From NCBI GenBank assembly GCA_049318845.1, contig JBMOFH010000067.1, forward strand, positions 1 through 15,058: 15,058 nt of DNA. The letters run 5' to 3'. The DNA is from CAIOZW01 sp049318845 (GTDB taxonomy: Bacteria > Acidobacteriota > Blastocatellia > RBC074). Under the pieces are notes generated by a model, which searched no databases, had not been told where the DNA came from, and saw only the letters and a program-made list of their open reading frames with translations. Every line of letters begins with the position of its first letter. The first letter of the stretch is position 1. Below are positions 7,121-14,737 of this stretch, one piece after another. Both the position numbers and the translations under genes were made by a program.

Positions 7121-7148
7121 AAAATCGGTAAATTATTCACGCTGCCAC

Positions 7149-7187
7149 ATTTGCCATCGTCATCTGCCGTTATAATCTGCCATCAGG
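7149..7187 (+). repeat. three degenerate 13-base tandem units before the M20 gene
   Basis: AT(T/C)TGCC recurs at 7149, 7162 and 7175 with an exact period of 13; the first and third units share ATCTGCCATC-type sequence except for one base. A further TGCC at 7143 is out of phase. The array sits in the M20 leader, between its predicted -10 and its start codon on the minus strand. Confidence 0.55.
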
Positions 7188-7193
7188 AACTGA

Positions 7194-7223
7194 ATTATAA
7201 GCACCAGCCGGCTTGATCGGCAA
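7194..7223 (-). promoter_or_regulatory. possible internal promoter for the M20 gene
   Basis: On the minus strand a perfect TATAAT (complement of 7194-7199) is preceded at 18 bases by TTGCCG (complement of 7218-7223, 4 of 6 matches). A start near 7187 would give a leader of about 67 bases. The -35 overlaps the hairpin that follows dapD, so dapD transcription and this promoter may interfere. Confidence 0.45.
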
Positions 7224-7237
7224 ACATTATGCCGATC
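7215..7237. other. perfect 8-base-pair hairpin directly after dapD
   Basis: GATCGGCA (7215-7222) and TGCCGATC (7230-7237) are perfect inverted arms around AACATTA, starting 2 bases after the dapD stop. TTTT follows only in the + direction, so for minus-strand dapD mRNA it is not a classical terminator; a 3'-stabilising or partial-attenuation hairpin between dapD and the M20 gene fits better. Confidence 0.6.
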
Positions 7238-7239
7238 TT

Positions 7240-8106
7240 TTAGCGCAGGAACTCCTCGAGTTGCACCGATGCCTCTGTCTTGTCATCGCGATATTTGATG
7301 ATGATCGGAGCATAGACAGAAAGCCCCATCTCCTTTGCCGCCCCGATCGAGATGGCACGCGATCCCGGGACGACGACTGCACCGGCCGGAACCTCGAGCG
7401 GCTGATCACCCTTTCGGCGGTAGACTTCACCCCGCACCGCGTCAACGAGCGGCATCGAGCCGGTCAGGGTGACCCCGGCGGCAAGAATTGCACGCTCGCG
7501 GACGATTGTACCTTCGTAGACGCCGCAATTTCCGCCGACCATGACCTCGTCTTCGATGATGACCGGCAGCGCTCCAACCGGTTCCAGCACCCCGCCAATC
7601 TGTGCGGCCGCGCTGATGTGGCAGCGCTTTCCGATCTGGGCGCAGGATCCGACAAGCGCGTGCGAATCGATCATCGTCCCGTCACCGATGTGACTTCCAG
7701 TATTAATGTAAGCCGGGGGCATTATTGTCACACCACGCCCAAGGCAGACTCCGTCCCGGATTGTCGTCCCACCGGGGACGATCCTGACTCCGCTATCCAG
7801 TGTCAACCGTCGCGTCGGATAGGTCTCTTTATCAAAATAGCGAAAATTCTCATCAATCGAATAGTCGATCATGCCGCCAAGTCGAAAGCCGAGCAGGATT
7901 CCACGCTTGACCCACGGATTGACCTGCCAGTTGCCTTCCGCTGTCGGGGATGCCGCCCTCACGTCACCACGATTGAGCGCCTCCTTGAACTCCCCGAAAA
8001 CGGCGAGCGCTTCGCTCCGAACGTCTCCGGTCAGCGCGTCTCCGGAAAGAGAAAAATATCGATCGATTCGCGATTCCATCGTTTCATTCATATGCTTCAA
8101 GGTCAC
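7240..8106 (-). CDS. dapD: tetrahydrodipicolinate N-succinyltransferase DapD
   Basis: DapD transfers succinyl from succinyl-CoA to tetrahydrodipicolinate in the succinylase branch of lysine and meso-diaminopimelate synthesis. The N-terminal part holds EALNRGDVRAA and WQVNPWVKRGILLGFRL (residues 60-76), typical of the family. From about residue 105 it is a left-handed beta-helix of hexapeptide repeats, with GTMIDSHALVGSCAQIG at 143-159 (active-site Asp147 region) and VIIEDEVMVGGNCGVYEGTIV at 182-202 (Glu198 region). At 288 residues it is close to the usual 274. The farthest start is a GTG at 8106; an in-frame ATG at 8091 (Met6) is equally plausible, since AAAAGG just upstream could serve either poorly. 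A tandem repeat lies immediately upstream. The M20 gene downstream would supply the desuccinylase step. Confidence 0.94.
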   Translation of the reverse strand: MTLKHMNETMESRIDRYFSLSGDALTGDVRSEALAVFGEFKEALNRGDVRAASPTAEGNWQVNPWVKRGILLGFRLGGMIDYSIDENFRYFDKETYPTRRLTLDSGVRIVPGGTTIRDGVCLGRGVTIMPPAYINTGSHIGDGTMIDSHALVGSCAQIGKRCHISAAAQIGGVLEPVGALPVIIEDEVMVGGNCGVYEGTIVRERAILAAGVTLTGSMPLVDAVRGEVYRRKGDQPLEVPAGAVVVPGSRAISIGAAKEMGLSVYAPIIIKYRDDKTEASVQLEEFLR

Positions 8107-8109
8107 CTT

Positions 8110-8131
8110 TTCAGTTCTGGTTCAGTTCTGC
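8110..8131 (-). repeat. 11-base tandem repeat just before dapD
   Basis: TTCAGTTCTGG (8110-8120) is followed head to tail by TTCAGTTCTGC (8121-8131), differing only in the last base. On the mRNA strand it lies right before the dapD start codons. Confidence 0.8.
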
Positions 8132-8186
8132 TTCGAGTTTGAAATCTGATTAAATTAAATTGAGTTCGGTCAACCCGACTACTTTA

Positions 8187-8212
8187 CATTTTGGCGCTGC
8201 ATTTTGGAACTG
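8187..8212 (-). repeat. 13-base tandem repeat in the dapD upstream region
   Basis: CATTTTGGCGCTG (8187-8199) and CATTTTGGAACTG (8200-8212) are adjacent and agree at 11 of 13 positions. They lie between the dapD start and the divergent + promoter at 8224. Confidence 0.7.
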
Positions 8213-8223
8213 ACAAATCTCGC

Positions 8224-8252
8224 TTGACACCTGAACCGTCCGTTCGGATAAT
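8224..8252 (+). promoter_or_regulatory. near-consensus sigma-70 promoter upstream of the HxlR remnant and Oar-like gene
   Basis: A perfect TTGACA (8224-8229) is separated by exactly 17 bases from GATAAT (8247-8252, 5 of 6). A start near 8259 would give the Oar-like gene a leader of about 300 bases. The palindrome TCCG-TT-CGGA (8239-8248) covers the end of the spacer and the first bases of the -10, a place where a repressor would block polymerase. Confidence 0.75.
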
Positions 8253-8272
8253 CCAGAATGGGCCAACTGGGA

Positions 8273-8298
8273 TAATTACATAGATTAATTACACTGAT
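8273..8298 (+). repeat. 13-base tandem repeat in the Oar leader
   Basis: TAATTACATAGAT (8273-8285) and TAATTACACTGAT (8286-8298) are adjacent and agree at 11 of 13 positions. They lie just downstream of the predicted transcription start. Confidence 0.75.
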
Positions 8299-8341
8299 AC
8301 AGATACCCTGCTCGCCTATCTAAGGGTACGACGTTGGCACA

Positions 8342-8540
8342 ATGCTGGGAAGAACGATCGAAGAGCTTGAATGCACTGCCGGGCCTGAGTCCGTGCAGAT
8401 GTCCTGCTTCACCGAAGCGTTTCATCGAGCTGCCATGGAGCTGGTGAAACGGCGATGGTCGGGACTTGTCCGGGGATGTCTCCGGATGGTGTCAGGCTGA
8501 GCTTTACGCGATAGGTTCTTCAGGCCTCTCGCCCCCTAAA
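8342..8540 (+). pseudogene. probable broken N-terminal part of an HxlR-family regulator
   Basis: An ATG at 8342 opens a 52-codon frame ending with TGA at 8498-8500. Its second half (CFTEAFHRAAMELVKRRW, then SGLVRGCL) resembles the start of HxlR-type winged-helix regulators, where a conserved Cys is followed by a helix ending in a GRRW/GKW motif and an LILRAL-like helix. From 8484 the +1 frame continues with AELYAIGSSGLSPPK, which resembles the next family segment (of the type F-x-ELRRAIPGLSP) and ends at two TAA codons (8541-8546). A one-base shift around 8484-8498 and loss of the C-terminal half would explain both. Similarity is judged by eye. Alternatively the 52-codon frame is a functional leader peptide of the Oar-like gene, or a chance frame. 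No good ribosome binding site precedes the ATG. Confidence 0.45.
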
Positions 8541-8544
8541 TAAT

Positions 8545-8553
8545 AAGGAAAGG
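8545..8553 (+). promoter_or_regulatory. Shine-Dalgarno of the Oar-like receptor gene
   Basis: AAGGAAAGG ends 7 bases before the ATG at 8561. It overlaps the TAA codons that close the HxlR-like remnant, so ribosomes finishing that frame would stop on it. Confidence 0.8.
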
Positions 8554-8560
8554 TCAAAAT

Positions 8561-11500
8561 ATGATCAGGACTAAAAGTAATCCGCTTGCCCGGTGGGTGG
8601 GATTTGGATTGGTGGCATCGTTGATGCTGGCACTCTCGATTCCGGCCTTCGCGCAGTCGGATAGTTCCCAGATTTCAGGGTTCATCAAGGACCAGGCTGG
8701 CGCAGTTGTCGCCAACGCCAAGGTCACGGTTCGCAGTGAGACGAAGGTCTCAGAGCGGACGGCGGTGACCAACGCTGAAGGATACTTCATCGTTTCTAAC
8801 CTCTCGCCCGATGTCTACTCGGTGACGGTTGAAGCTCAGGGCTTCCGCACCTACAAGGAGACAGCGCGCAAGATCGATCCGAATATCCCGGCGAGCATCG
8901 ACGTTGCGATGCAGCCAGGACAGATCTCGGAGACAGTATCCGTGGTCGCTTCGGCGTCTGCCGTCCAGAGCGAGTCCTCGACAGTCGGTCGTTTGATCGA
9001 AGGCAAGCAGATCGAGGCACTCCAGCTCAACGGACGCAACCCGCTCTTCCTCGCGCTGCTCAAGCCGGGTGTGGTCGGTGGTGCACTTGGCGGATTCAGC
9101 TTTGGCCTTTCGTCCGGTGGTTTCAGCATCAACGGTTCGCGCAGCCAGGACAACCTGATCACGTTTGACGGTGCGGTCGGTATCCGTACACGTTCAAACG
9201 GTACGAGCATCGGCGTCGCCGATCTCGATTCGACGCAGGAGATCCAGGTTCTGACGGCCAACTACAACGCCGAGTACGGTCGTTCGTCCGGTGGTCAGAT
9301 CCGTATCATTACCCGCAGCGGTGGCCAGAAGTTCCACGGTTCCGCTTACGAGTACATCCGCAATTCGGCGTTCAACGCCAACAGCTGGGGCCGTAACGCA
9401 GCGACGCCTGCCAATCAGCCCTGTACAGATCCGGCTTTCGAGAAGGCCAACCACTGCCGTCCGGAGCCGTTCCGTTACAATCAGTTCGGTTACAACCTGA
9501 GCGGTCCGGTGGTTATCCCCGGAACCAGCTTCAACAAGGACCGGAACAAGCTCTTCTGGCTCTGGAGTCAGGAATGGGTCAAGTTCCGTCGTGAGCAGAC
9601 GGTCAACATCCGCGTTCCAACGCTGAAGATGCGTCAGGGTGATTTCAGCGAGCTGCTTCCGGGCGGTCCGAGCTTCGTCTCCGCGCTGGCGCTCACCCGC
9701 TACGTCAGGGATCCGCTCAAGACCGGTAACTGCAACGCGACCGATCAGGCGGCCTGCTTCAGTGATGGCGGTATCGTCAACAAGATCCCGACCAACCGTC
9801 TGAGCCCGAATGGTCTGGCGCTCATGCGCGCCCTGCCGGATCCGATCCCGGGCTACTTTGGCCCTGGTGGACAGAACTTCTTCCAGGCTCGTCAGGCCCC
9901 GCAGGATCAGCTGAAGAGCACCATCTCGGTCGACTTCTACCCGACCGACAAGCACCAGTTCCGTTTCCGCATCAACCTGTACGATGGAACGTTCGCTGAC
10001 GCCTTCCGCGGCAACACGGATCGCGCCCCGGCGACGCTCGATCGTCCGAATCAGACTGCTACCGTCAACTGGACGTGGACAGTCTCCCCGACGCTCATCG
10101 CCGAGACGATCGTTGGCGCGAGCCGTGACCAGGTCTTCATCGCGGTGCAGACCGAGGGCGAGCGCTATCGCCGCAGCAAGTACGGCATCAACTATCCCTA
10201 CATTTTCCAGCAGAAAGAGATCTTCGACAAGATCCCGACAGTTGACTGGGATGCCTTCAACGGTCTCGACGGTGGTCCGTATCCGGCACAGTCGACCGGT
10301 CCGATCTATCAGATCAACCAGAACTGGACCAACATTCGCGGCAGCCACACGATCAAGTTTGGCGGCTATGTCGAGCGTGCTGGTCAGAACGACTTCGACC
10401 AGATCAACGTCTCAGGCGTTCCTGGCGGTACCAATAACCAGAACGGCCGTTTCGTGTTCAATAACACGTCACCTGGTGGAACGGGCGTGGCGATTGCCAA
10501 CGCGGCAATCGGACTGTTCGATACCTATGCTGAGCTGGGTACGCGTGCCTACACTCCCTATCGTGGCCACATGATCGAGTGGTTCGTCCAGGATTCCTGG
10601 AAGCCGACCTCGAAGCTGCGCCTCGAAGCGGGTGTCCGTCACAGCATCATCCAGCCCTACTACAGCCTCTGGCGCAACATGCTGGTCTTCGACAGCAAGT
10701 ACTACAATCCGAGCCTCGCGTTGACCCAGAATCAGCAGACCGGCGCCATCACTGGCGGCAGCCTGCAGGCCCGTTACAATGGTCTGGTCATCCCGGGTGA
10801 TGGCTGGCCGTCATCAGCCGGCGGCCGTGTTCCGATCGCCGGTACCGGTGAGTACAACGTCCTTTTCCGTGGCGAGCCGAAGGAGTATTCGAACATTCAG
10901 GTCGCCAAGACCTTCCAGCCGCGCGTCGGTTTCGCTTACGCGCTCAACGACAAGACCGTCTTCCGTGGCGGTGTTGGTCGCTTCCTGACCCGTCTCGGCG
11001 TCAGCGACTCGGTCTTCCTCGGCGGCAACCCGCCGTTCCAGCCTTCAGTCGCGGTCAGCTACGGCAGTGTCGACAACCCGGGCGGCGCTTCGGGCGTCAA
11101 CTTCCCGCTGACCATCACGACCCAGGATCGCAATTTCCGTTCACCGGAATCGTGGACCTGGAACCTGACCTTCGAGCGTGAGATTGGTTTCAATACCACG
11201 ATCGAGATCGGTTATGTCGGTCGCCGCGGACTCTTCGGTCAGCGCGAGCGCAACATCAACCAGCTTCCGGTCGGTACGCGCTTCCTGCCGCAGAATGCTG
11301 GCGTCAACGTCGACGCGCTGCGCCCCTACAAGGGATTCGCGGTCATCCGTTCGACTGGCAACGAAGCCAACTCGATGTACAATGGACTGCAGTTCAGCGC
11401 GAATCGCCGATTCTCGCAGGGACTCAGCTTTGGTCTCGCCTACACGATGTCGAAGGTCAACGACAACGGCTCAGGACAGCGTGACGTTGTTCCGGATGCC

Positions 11501-12148
11501 TACAACTCCAGCAATCTCTGGGGCGCGGCTTCCTATGATCGTCGTCACGTCGTTGTGATCAACGCCATTTATGAGCTGCCGATCTTCAGGGATCGCAACA
11601 AGCTCACCGGTAAGATCCTTGGTGGCTGGACGATCAGCGCCGTTTCGCAGATGCAGACCGGTACTCCGGGATCGGTCGCGACCGGTGACGACTTTGCCGG
11701 CGTCGGTACCGGCAGTGGTTCACAGTTCTGGCGCGTGAACGGCAACCCCGTTCTCAGCAACAGCCAGAAGGCCTATGCAACACTGCGGACCGATCCGAAC
11801 TTCTGGTTCGCGATTGCCGATTCAAATGGCAACCCGCTCTTCACCAGGCCGGCCAACGGCACGATCGTTACCGACCGTGTTCGCAGCCTGATCTATGGTC
11901 CGGGATTCCAGAACCACAACGTTGGTCTCTTCAAGGAGTTCACGATCAAGGAAGGTCACCGCATCATTTTCCGTGCGGAGGCTTTCAACTGGCTGAACCA
12001 TCCCGATTGGGGTGGACCTGACACCAACCCGAACAACATCGTTCTCGATGCTGCCGGCAAGGTTGATCGGGTCAGGAGCACCTTCGGTAAGATCACCGGT
12101 AAGGGTGGCAACCGTGAGCTGCAGTTCTCACTGCGGTATCAGTTCTAG
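8561..12148 (+). CDS. Oar-like TonB-dependent outer-membrane receptor with carboxypeptidase-regulatory-like domain
   Basis: This 1195-residue outer-membrane protein has a signal peptide with cleavage after AFA near residue 31. Residues about 37-118 form a carboxypeptidase-regulatory-like beta-sandwich (ISGFIKDQAGAVVANAKVTV, later GYFIVSNLSPDVYSVTVEAQGF). A plug domain follows to about residue 270, with LQLNGRNPLF, INGSRSQDNL and NAEYGRSSGGQIRIITRSGG, as in Oar/TonB receptors of this phylum. The rest is a large beta-barrel ending in LQFSLRYQF, an aromatic C-terminal BAM signal. The ligand is unknown; relatives are thought to take up oligosaccharides, peptides or iron complexes, or act in adhesion. 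Codon choice is strongly biased (CGT/CGC for Arg, AAC, GGT/GGC) after about the first 70 codons, unlike the other genes here, which suggests high expression. A long leader with its own promoter precedes it and a strong terminator follows. Confidence 0.94.
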   Translation: MIRTKSNPLARWVGFGLVASLMLALSIPAFAQSDSSQISGFIKDQAGAVVANAKVTVRSETKVSERTAVTNAEGYFIVSNLSPDVYSVTVEAQGFRTYKETARKIDPNIPASIDVAMQPGQISETVSVVASASAVQSESSTVGRLIEGKQIEALQLNGRNPLFLALLKPGVVGGALGGFSFGLSSGGFSINGSRSQDNLITFDGAVGIRTRSNGTSIGVADLDSTQEIQVLTANYNAEYGRSSGGQIRIITRSGGQKFHGSAYEYIRNSAFNANSWGRNAATPANQPCTDPAFEKANHCRPEPFRYNQFGYNLSGPVVIPGTSFNKDRNKLFWLWSQEWVKFRREQTVNIRVPTLKMRQGDFSELLPGGPSFVSALALTRYVRDPLKTGNCNATDQAACFSDGGIVNKIPTNRLSPNGLALMRALPDPIPGYFGPGGQNFFQARQAPQDQLKSTISVDFYPTDKHQFRFRINLYDGTFADAFRGNTDRAPATLDRPNQTATVNWTWTVSPTLIAETIVGASRDQVFIAVQTEGERYRRSKYGINYPYIFQQKEIFDKIPTVDWDAFNGLDGGPYPAQSTGPIYQINQNWTNIRGSHTIKFGGYVERAGQNDFDQINVSGVPGGTNNQNGRFVFNNTSPGGTGVAIANAAIGLFDTYAELGTRAYTPYRGHMIEWFVQDSWKPTSKLRLEAGVRHSIIQPYYSLWRNMLVFDSKYYNPSLALTQNQQTGAITGGSLQARYNGLVIPGDGWPSSAGGRVPIAGTGEYNVLFRGEPKEYSNIQVAKTFQPRVGFAYALNDKTVFRGGVGRFLTRLGVSDSVFLGGNPPFQPSVAVSYGSVDNPGGASGVNFPLTITTQDRNFRSPESWTWNLTFEREIGFNTTIEIGYVGRRGLFGQRERNINQLPVGTRFLPQNAGVNVDALRPYKGFAVIRSTGNEANSMYNGLQFSANRRFSQGLSFGLAYTMSKVNDNGSGQRDVVPDAYNSSNLWGAASYDRRHVVVINAIYELPIFRDRNKLTGKILGGWTISAVSQMQTGTPGSVATGDDFAGVGTGSGSQFWRVNGNPVLSNSQKAYATLRTDPNFWFAIADSNGNPLFTRPANGTIVTDRVRSLIYGPGFQNHNVGLFKEFTIKEGHRIIFRAEAFNWLNHPDWGGPDTNPNNIVLDAAGKVDRVRSTFGKITGKGGNRELQFSLRYQF

Positions 12149-12171
12149 TCTTTTCGCCTCTCAAGGCTTTT

Positions 12172-12211
12172 CTGCCCGCTCGGCTTTCGTGGCCGGGCGG
12201 GCAGTTTTTTT
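12172..12211 (+). terminator. strong intrinsic terminator of the Oar-like gene
   Basis: CTGCCCGC (12172-12179) pairs with GCGGGCAG (12197-12204), and the stem extends inward by a T-G wobble and CGGC/GCCG around a TTCGT-type loop. Seven T follow (12205-12211). It begins 23 bases after the stop codon. Confidence 0.95.
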
Positions 12212-12313
12212 GGCAGGAACGTCGTCACGCTGGCAGCTGGTATCAATCAACTACTAATACGGATTTCAACCTCTCTCGACCCCTGTTTCAGGCCCTTCGT
12301 TGGTGGAGACAGA

Positions 12314-14707
12314 CTATTTTGCCCCGCCAAACCTGATCCGCAGTCCGGTTGAGAAGGTTAGTCGATAGGCTGGATAGCCAAGGACTTCCTGGTAGTTGCG
12401 ATTTGCGAGGTTTTCAATTCTTGCGAAGAGAGACATTCCATTCGTCAACCGATAAGATCCGGCGACATCGGTGCGCGTGTATCCAGGGTTGAAGATCGGG
12501 CGGTTACGGGCGTCAAACCGTGCAAAAGAGACCGGATCGACATCACGCCGCTCTCCGAGCCAGAAAGTGTCGAGGTTGAGATCGAATCGATCGCCAAGCC
12601 AACTGACGGTAACAGCGCCGGAATGGCGCGGGCGGCGTAATAGTTCAAAGCTGACATCCGGATTGGGAACAAGCTGAAGTGTCGCATAGTTGATGACCGG
12701 AGCGGCCGCGATGAGGCGTGTTTTCAGGAAAGTATATTGCGCATTGATCTGAAGCCGTCTGAACGGTCTGGCGCTGAAGATCGTCTCATAGCCGTAAGCG
12801 CGTGCACGGTCGTTATTGACATAGTGTGTTAAGCGGCCATCGGGCAGTTTAATTGGTCCGCCGTAGGTTGCCGGGTTGGCGTTGAAGGCGATCTGATCGC
12901 GGAACTGATTGTCGAAATAGTTGATTTCAAATCGAAGTTTGTCGTGCCAGATCATCTGTTCAAGTCCGAGATCGAAATTTCTTGATCGTTCCGGGCGGAG
13001 TGCCGGGTTACCAAGAAAGTACTCGTTCGGGCTGAAAGCTTCGACGAGACTCGGAGCTTTCAGCCCCTCGCCATAACTGATACGGAGGCGTGTTGGGCCT
13101 TGCAGGCTCCGGAGTCCCGCCTGCCGGATGACCCAGGTCAGTGCTGCCTTTGGAACGATCCGGGTACCGAAGCCGATATTTCCGGTGTAGGGGGCCGAAT
13201 TGAGCCTTTTGAGGATGGTGGTCAGTTCCGCTGGCAGGCTGGCCTGATTAGTTTCAACTCTGAAACCGGTGTTGAAATAGAGGCGTGAGCCGTAGGCAAA
13301 CTGATCCTGAACGAAGACACCGGTGTTTTTTCGGGATGAAGTGACGCGATTGAGCCCGTCGAAGCCACTGTCAAAGACTGCCTGCTCCTGTTCGTAATCG
13401 ACACCTGAGCTGACAAAATGGTGACTATCGATGACGAGGTCACTCTGGTATCTGACTCCGAAGCGGCGTTGGTGATTACTGAAGAGTGAGCGGAAGTCGT
13501 TGAAGGCGAAGCCGGGATCAGGGGGAGTTCCGGCGAGTCTCAGATCCTGCGCCGCCGGGTCAAAGCTGAGCTGGTGATTGGCAGAGTAGACGTACGTGAC
13601 GCTCTGGTGCCAGTAATTGGTTGTCTGATCGTCGATCCGTCCGCTCGCTGCGACACGTCTTCGCTCGATTCGTTCGTCAGGATCGACAAAGAGGCTGGCG
13701 GTGGCACCTGGAACCCCGGCACCTGAATTTTCGTTCCGAATGGTCAGTCGACCCTGATTTCTGGCATTGAATCGGTAGCCGAGGTTGGCCGTTGCAATGC
13801 GGTTCTGGTAGTCGTCGTTTCGGTCACGGCCATTGGTTCGCAAGTGTGTGAAGCTGAGCGAATAGTCGAGCGCGTTGCTGAGTCCGGAGAGGCGTGCGAA
13901 CTGGCGATTGAACGCAAAGCTGCCACCTTCGAGTGACAGGTCGAGCTGCGGCTCTGGGCTGGTCCCACGATGAGTGAAGACCTGAAGTACTCCGGTCATG
14001 GCATCAGACCCGTAAATGGCGCTCTGTGCGCCACGAACCAGCTCGATACGCGAGACGTTGTCGGTCGTCAGGTCGGCGAGATCAAATGCTCCACCGGCGT
14101 CATTGGCCGGGACTCCGTCGATCAGGACTTTGGTGTAGTCCGACTCTCCACCACGAACAAAGAGCGATGTGATCCCACCGCGGCGCGAGGTCTGCACGAC
14201 CTGAACTCCGGGGGCGGCGCGGAGTTGGTCACCGACGCTGATTCGCTGCGCCCGAAGCAGGTCACTCCCGGATGCGAGGTAGGCGCGCGACGGGGTCTCG
14301 CTCAGCCTTGTATCGGTTCTGGTCGCCGAAACGACCAGACTGTCCTCGATTGCCGCCACGACCATGACCACCGAGCCCTGCAGGACCCTTCCCGCTTCGA
14401 TCCGGATTGGCTGGGTCCCGCCGGGCTGTGTCATTCCATCTTTTTCGACCGATATGCCATAGCTTCCGGTCAGAATGTTCATGATCGCGAACTCGCCGCG
14501 CCCATTGGTTAGTGTCTCCCGAATCGCGATTCGGTTGGACTGCAGAACGACTACACGTGCCCCAACCACGGCTTCACCGCGTGAATCGACGACGACTCCG
14601 GCCACCGAACCGGTCGGTCCCTGACTGCCCTGACCAGCGCCCTGACCAGTGGTCGCCAGTGTTGCCATCAGCAGGAGGCTCAGCATTGAAATGAATCTTC
14701 TGAACAT
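12314..14707 (-). CDS. BtuB-like TonB-dependent receptor with N-terminal carboxypeptidase-regulatory-like domain
   Basis: This 797-residue outer-membrane receptor has a signal peptide (about residues 1-23), then a carboxypeptidase-regulatory-like domain at about 33-115 (VAGVVVDSRGEAVVGARVVV, later GEFAIMNILTGSYGISV). EDSLVVSATR at 121-130 closely resembles the TonB box of BtuB-type receptors. The plug follows to about 250, with QLRAAPGVQVV, SLFVRGGESDYTKVLIDGVP and RIELVRGAQSAIYGSDAMTGVLQVF; the rest is a 22-strand-type barrel ending in STGLRIRF plus GGAK. The plug most resembles vitamin B12 receptors. The gene starts 30 bases after an ABC ATPase gene with GAGGAA before its ATG, which supports a shared uptake operon. 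Cobalamin is the favoured ligand; heme or a siderophore is possible. The last GGAK after the usual terminal Phe is mildly unusual. Confidence 0.9.
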   Translation of the reverse strand: MFRRFISMLSLLLMATLATTGQGAGQGSQGPTGSVAGVVVDSRGEAVVGARVVVLQSNRIAIRETLTNGRGEFAIMNILTGSYGISVEKDGMTQPGGTQPIRIEAGRVLQGSVVMVVAAIEDSLVVSATRTDTRLSETPSRAYLASGSDLLRAQRISVGDQLRAAPGVQVVQTSRRGGITSLFVRGGESDYTKVLIDGVPANDAGGAFDLADLTTDNVSRIELVRGAQSAIYGSDAMTGVLQVFTHRGTSPEPQLDLSLEGGSFAFNRQFARLSGLSNALDYSLSFTHLRTNGRDRNDDYQNRIATANLGYRFNARNQGRLTIRNENSGAGVPGATASLFVDPDERIERRRVAASGRIDDQTTNYWHQSVTYVYSANHQLSFDPAAQDLRLAGTPPDPGFAFNDFRSLFSNHQRRFGVRYQSDLVIDSHHFVSSGVDYEQEQAVFDSGFDGLNRVTSSRKNTGVFVQDQFAYGSRLYFNTGFRVETNQASLPAELTTILKRLNSAPYTGNIGFGTRIVPKAALTWVIRQAGLRSLQGPTRLRISYGEGLKAPSLVEAFSPNEYFLGNPALRPERSRNFDLGLEQMIWHDKLRFEINYFDNQFRDQIAFNANPATYGGPIKLPDGRLTHYVNNDRARAYGYETIFSARPFRRLQINAQYTFLKTRLIAAAPVINYATLQLVPNPDVSFELLRRPRHSGAVTVSWLGDRFDLNLDTFWLGERRDVDPVSFARFDARNRPIFNPGYTRTDVAGSYRLTNGMSLFARIENLANRNYQEVLGYPAYRLTFSTGLRIRFGGAK

Positions 14708-14737
14708 AAATTTTTCCTCATCTGACCATTGAGTGGT

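Noticed and set aside
6197..8142. Two long + strand open frames opposite the M20 gene and dapD
   Set aside because: Both real genes on the minus strand have intact active-site motifs; the opposite frames show low-complexity Asp/Arg-rich translations typical of antisense shadows.
9194..10348. 384-codon minus-strand frame inside the Oar-like gene
   Set aside because: It arises from the strong codon bias of the receptor gene on the other strand; its translation has no recognisable domain or start context.
12149..12313. Cobalamin riboswitch near the BtuB-like receptor
   Set aside because: This gap is downstream of both convergent genes, and the receptor's own upstream side is only 30 bases before the ATPase gene. 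Any riboswitch would lie beyond the right edge.
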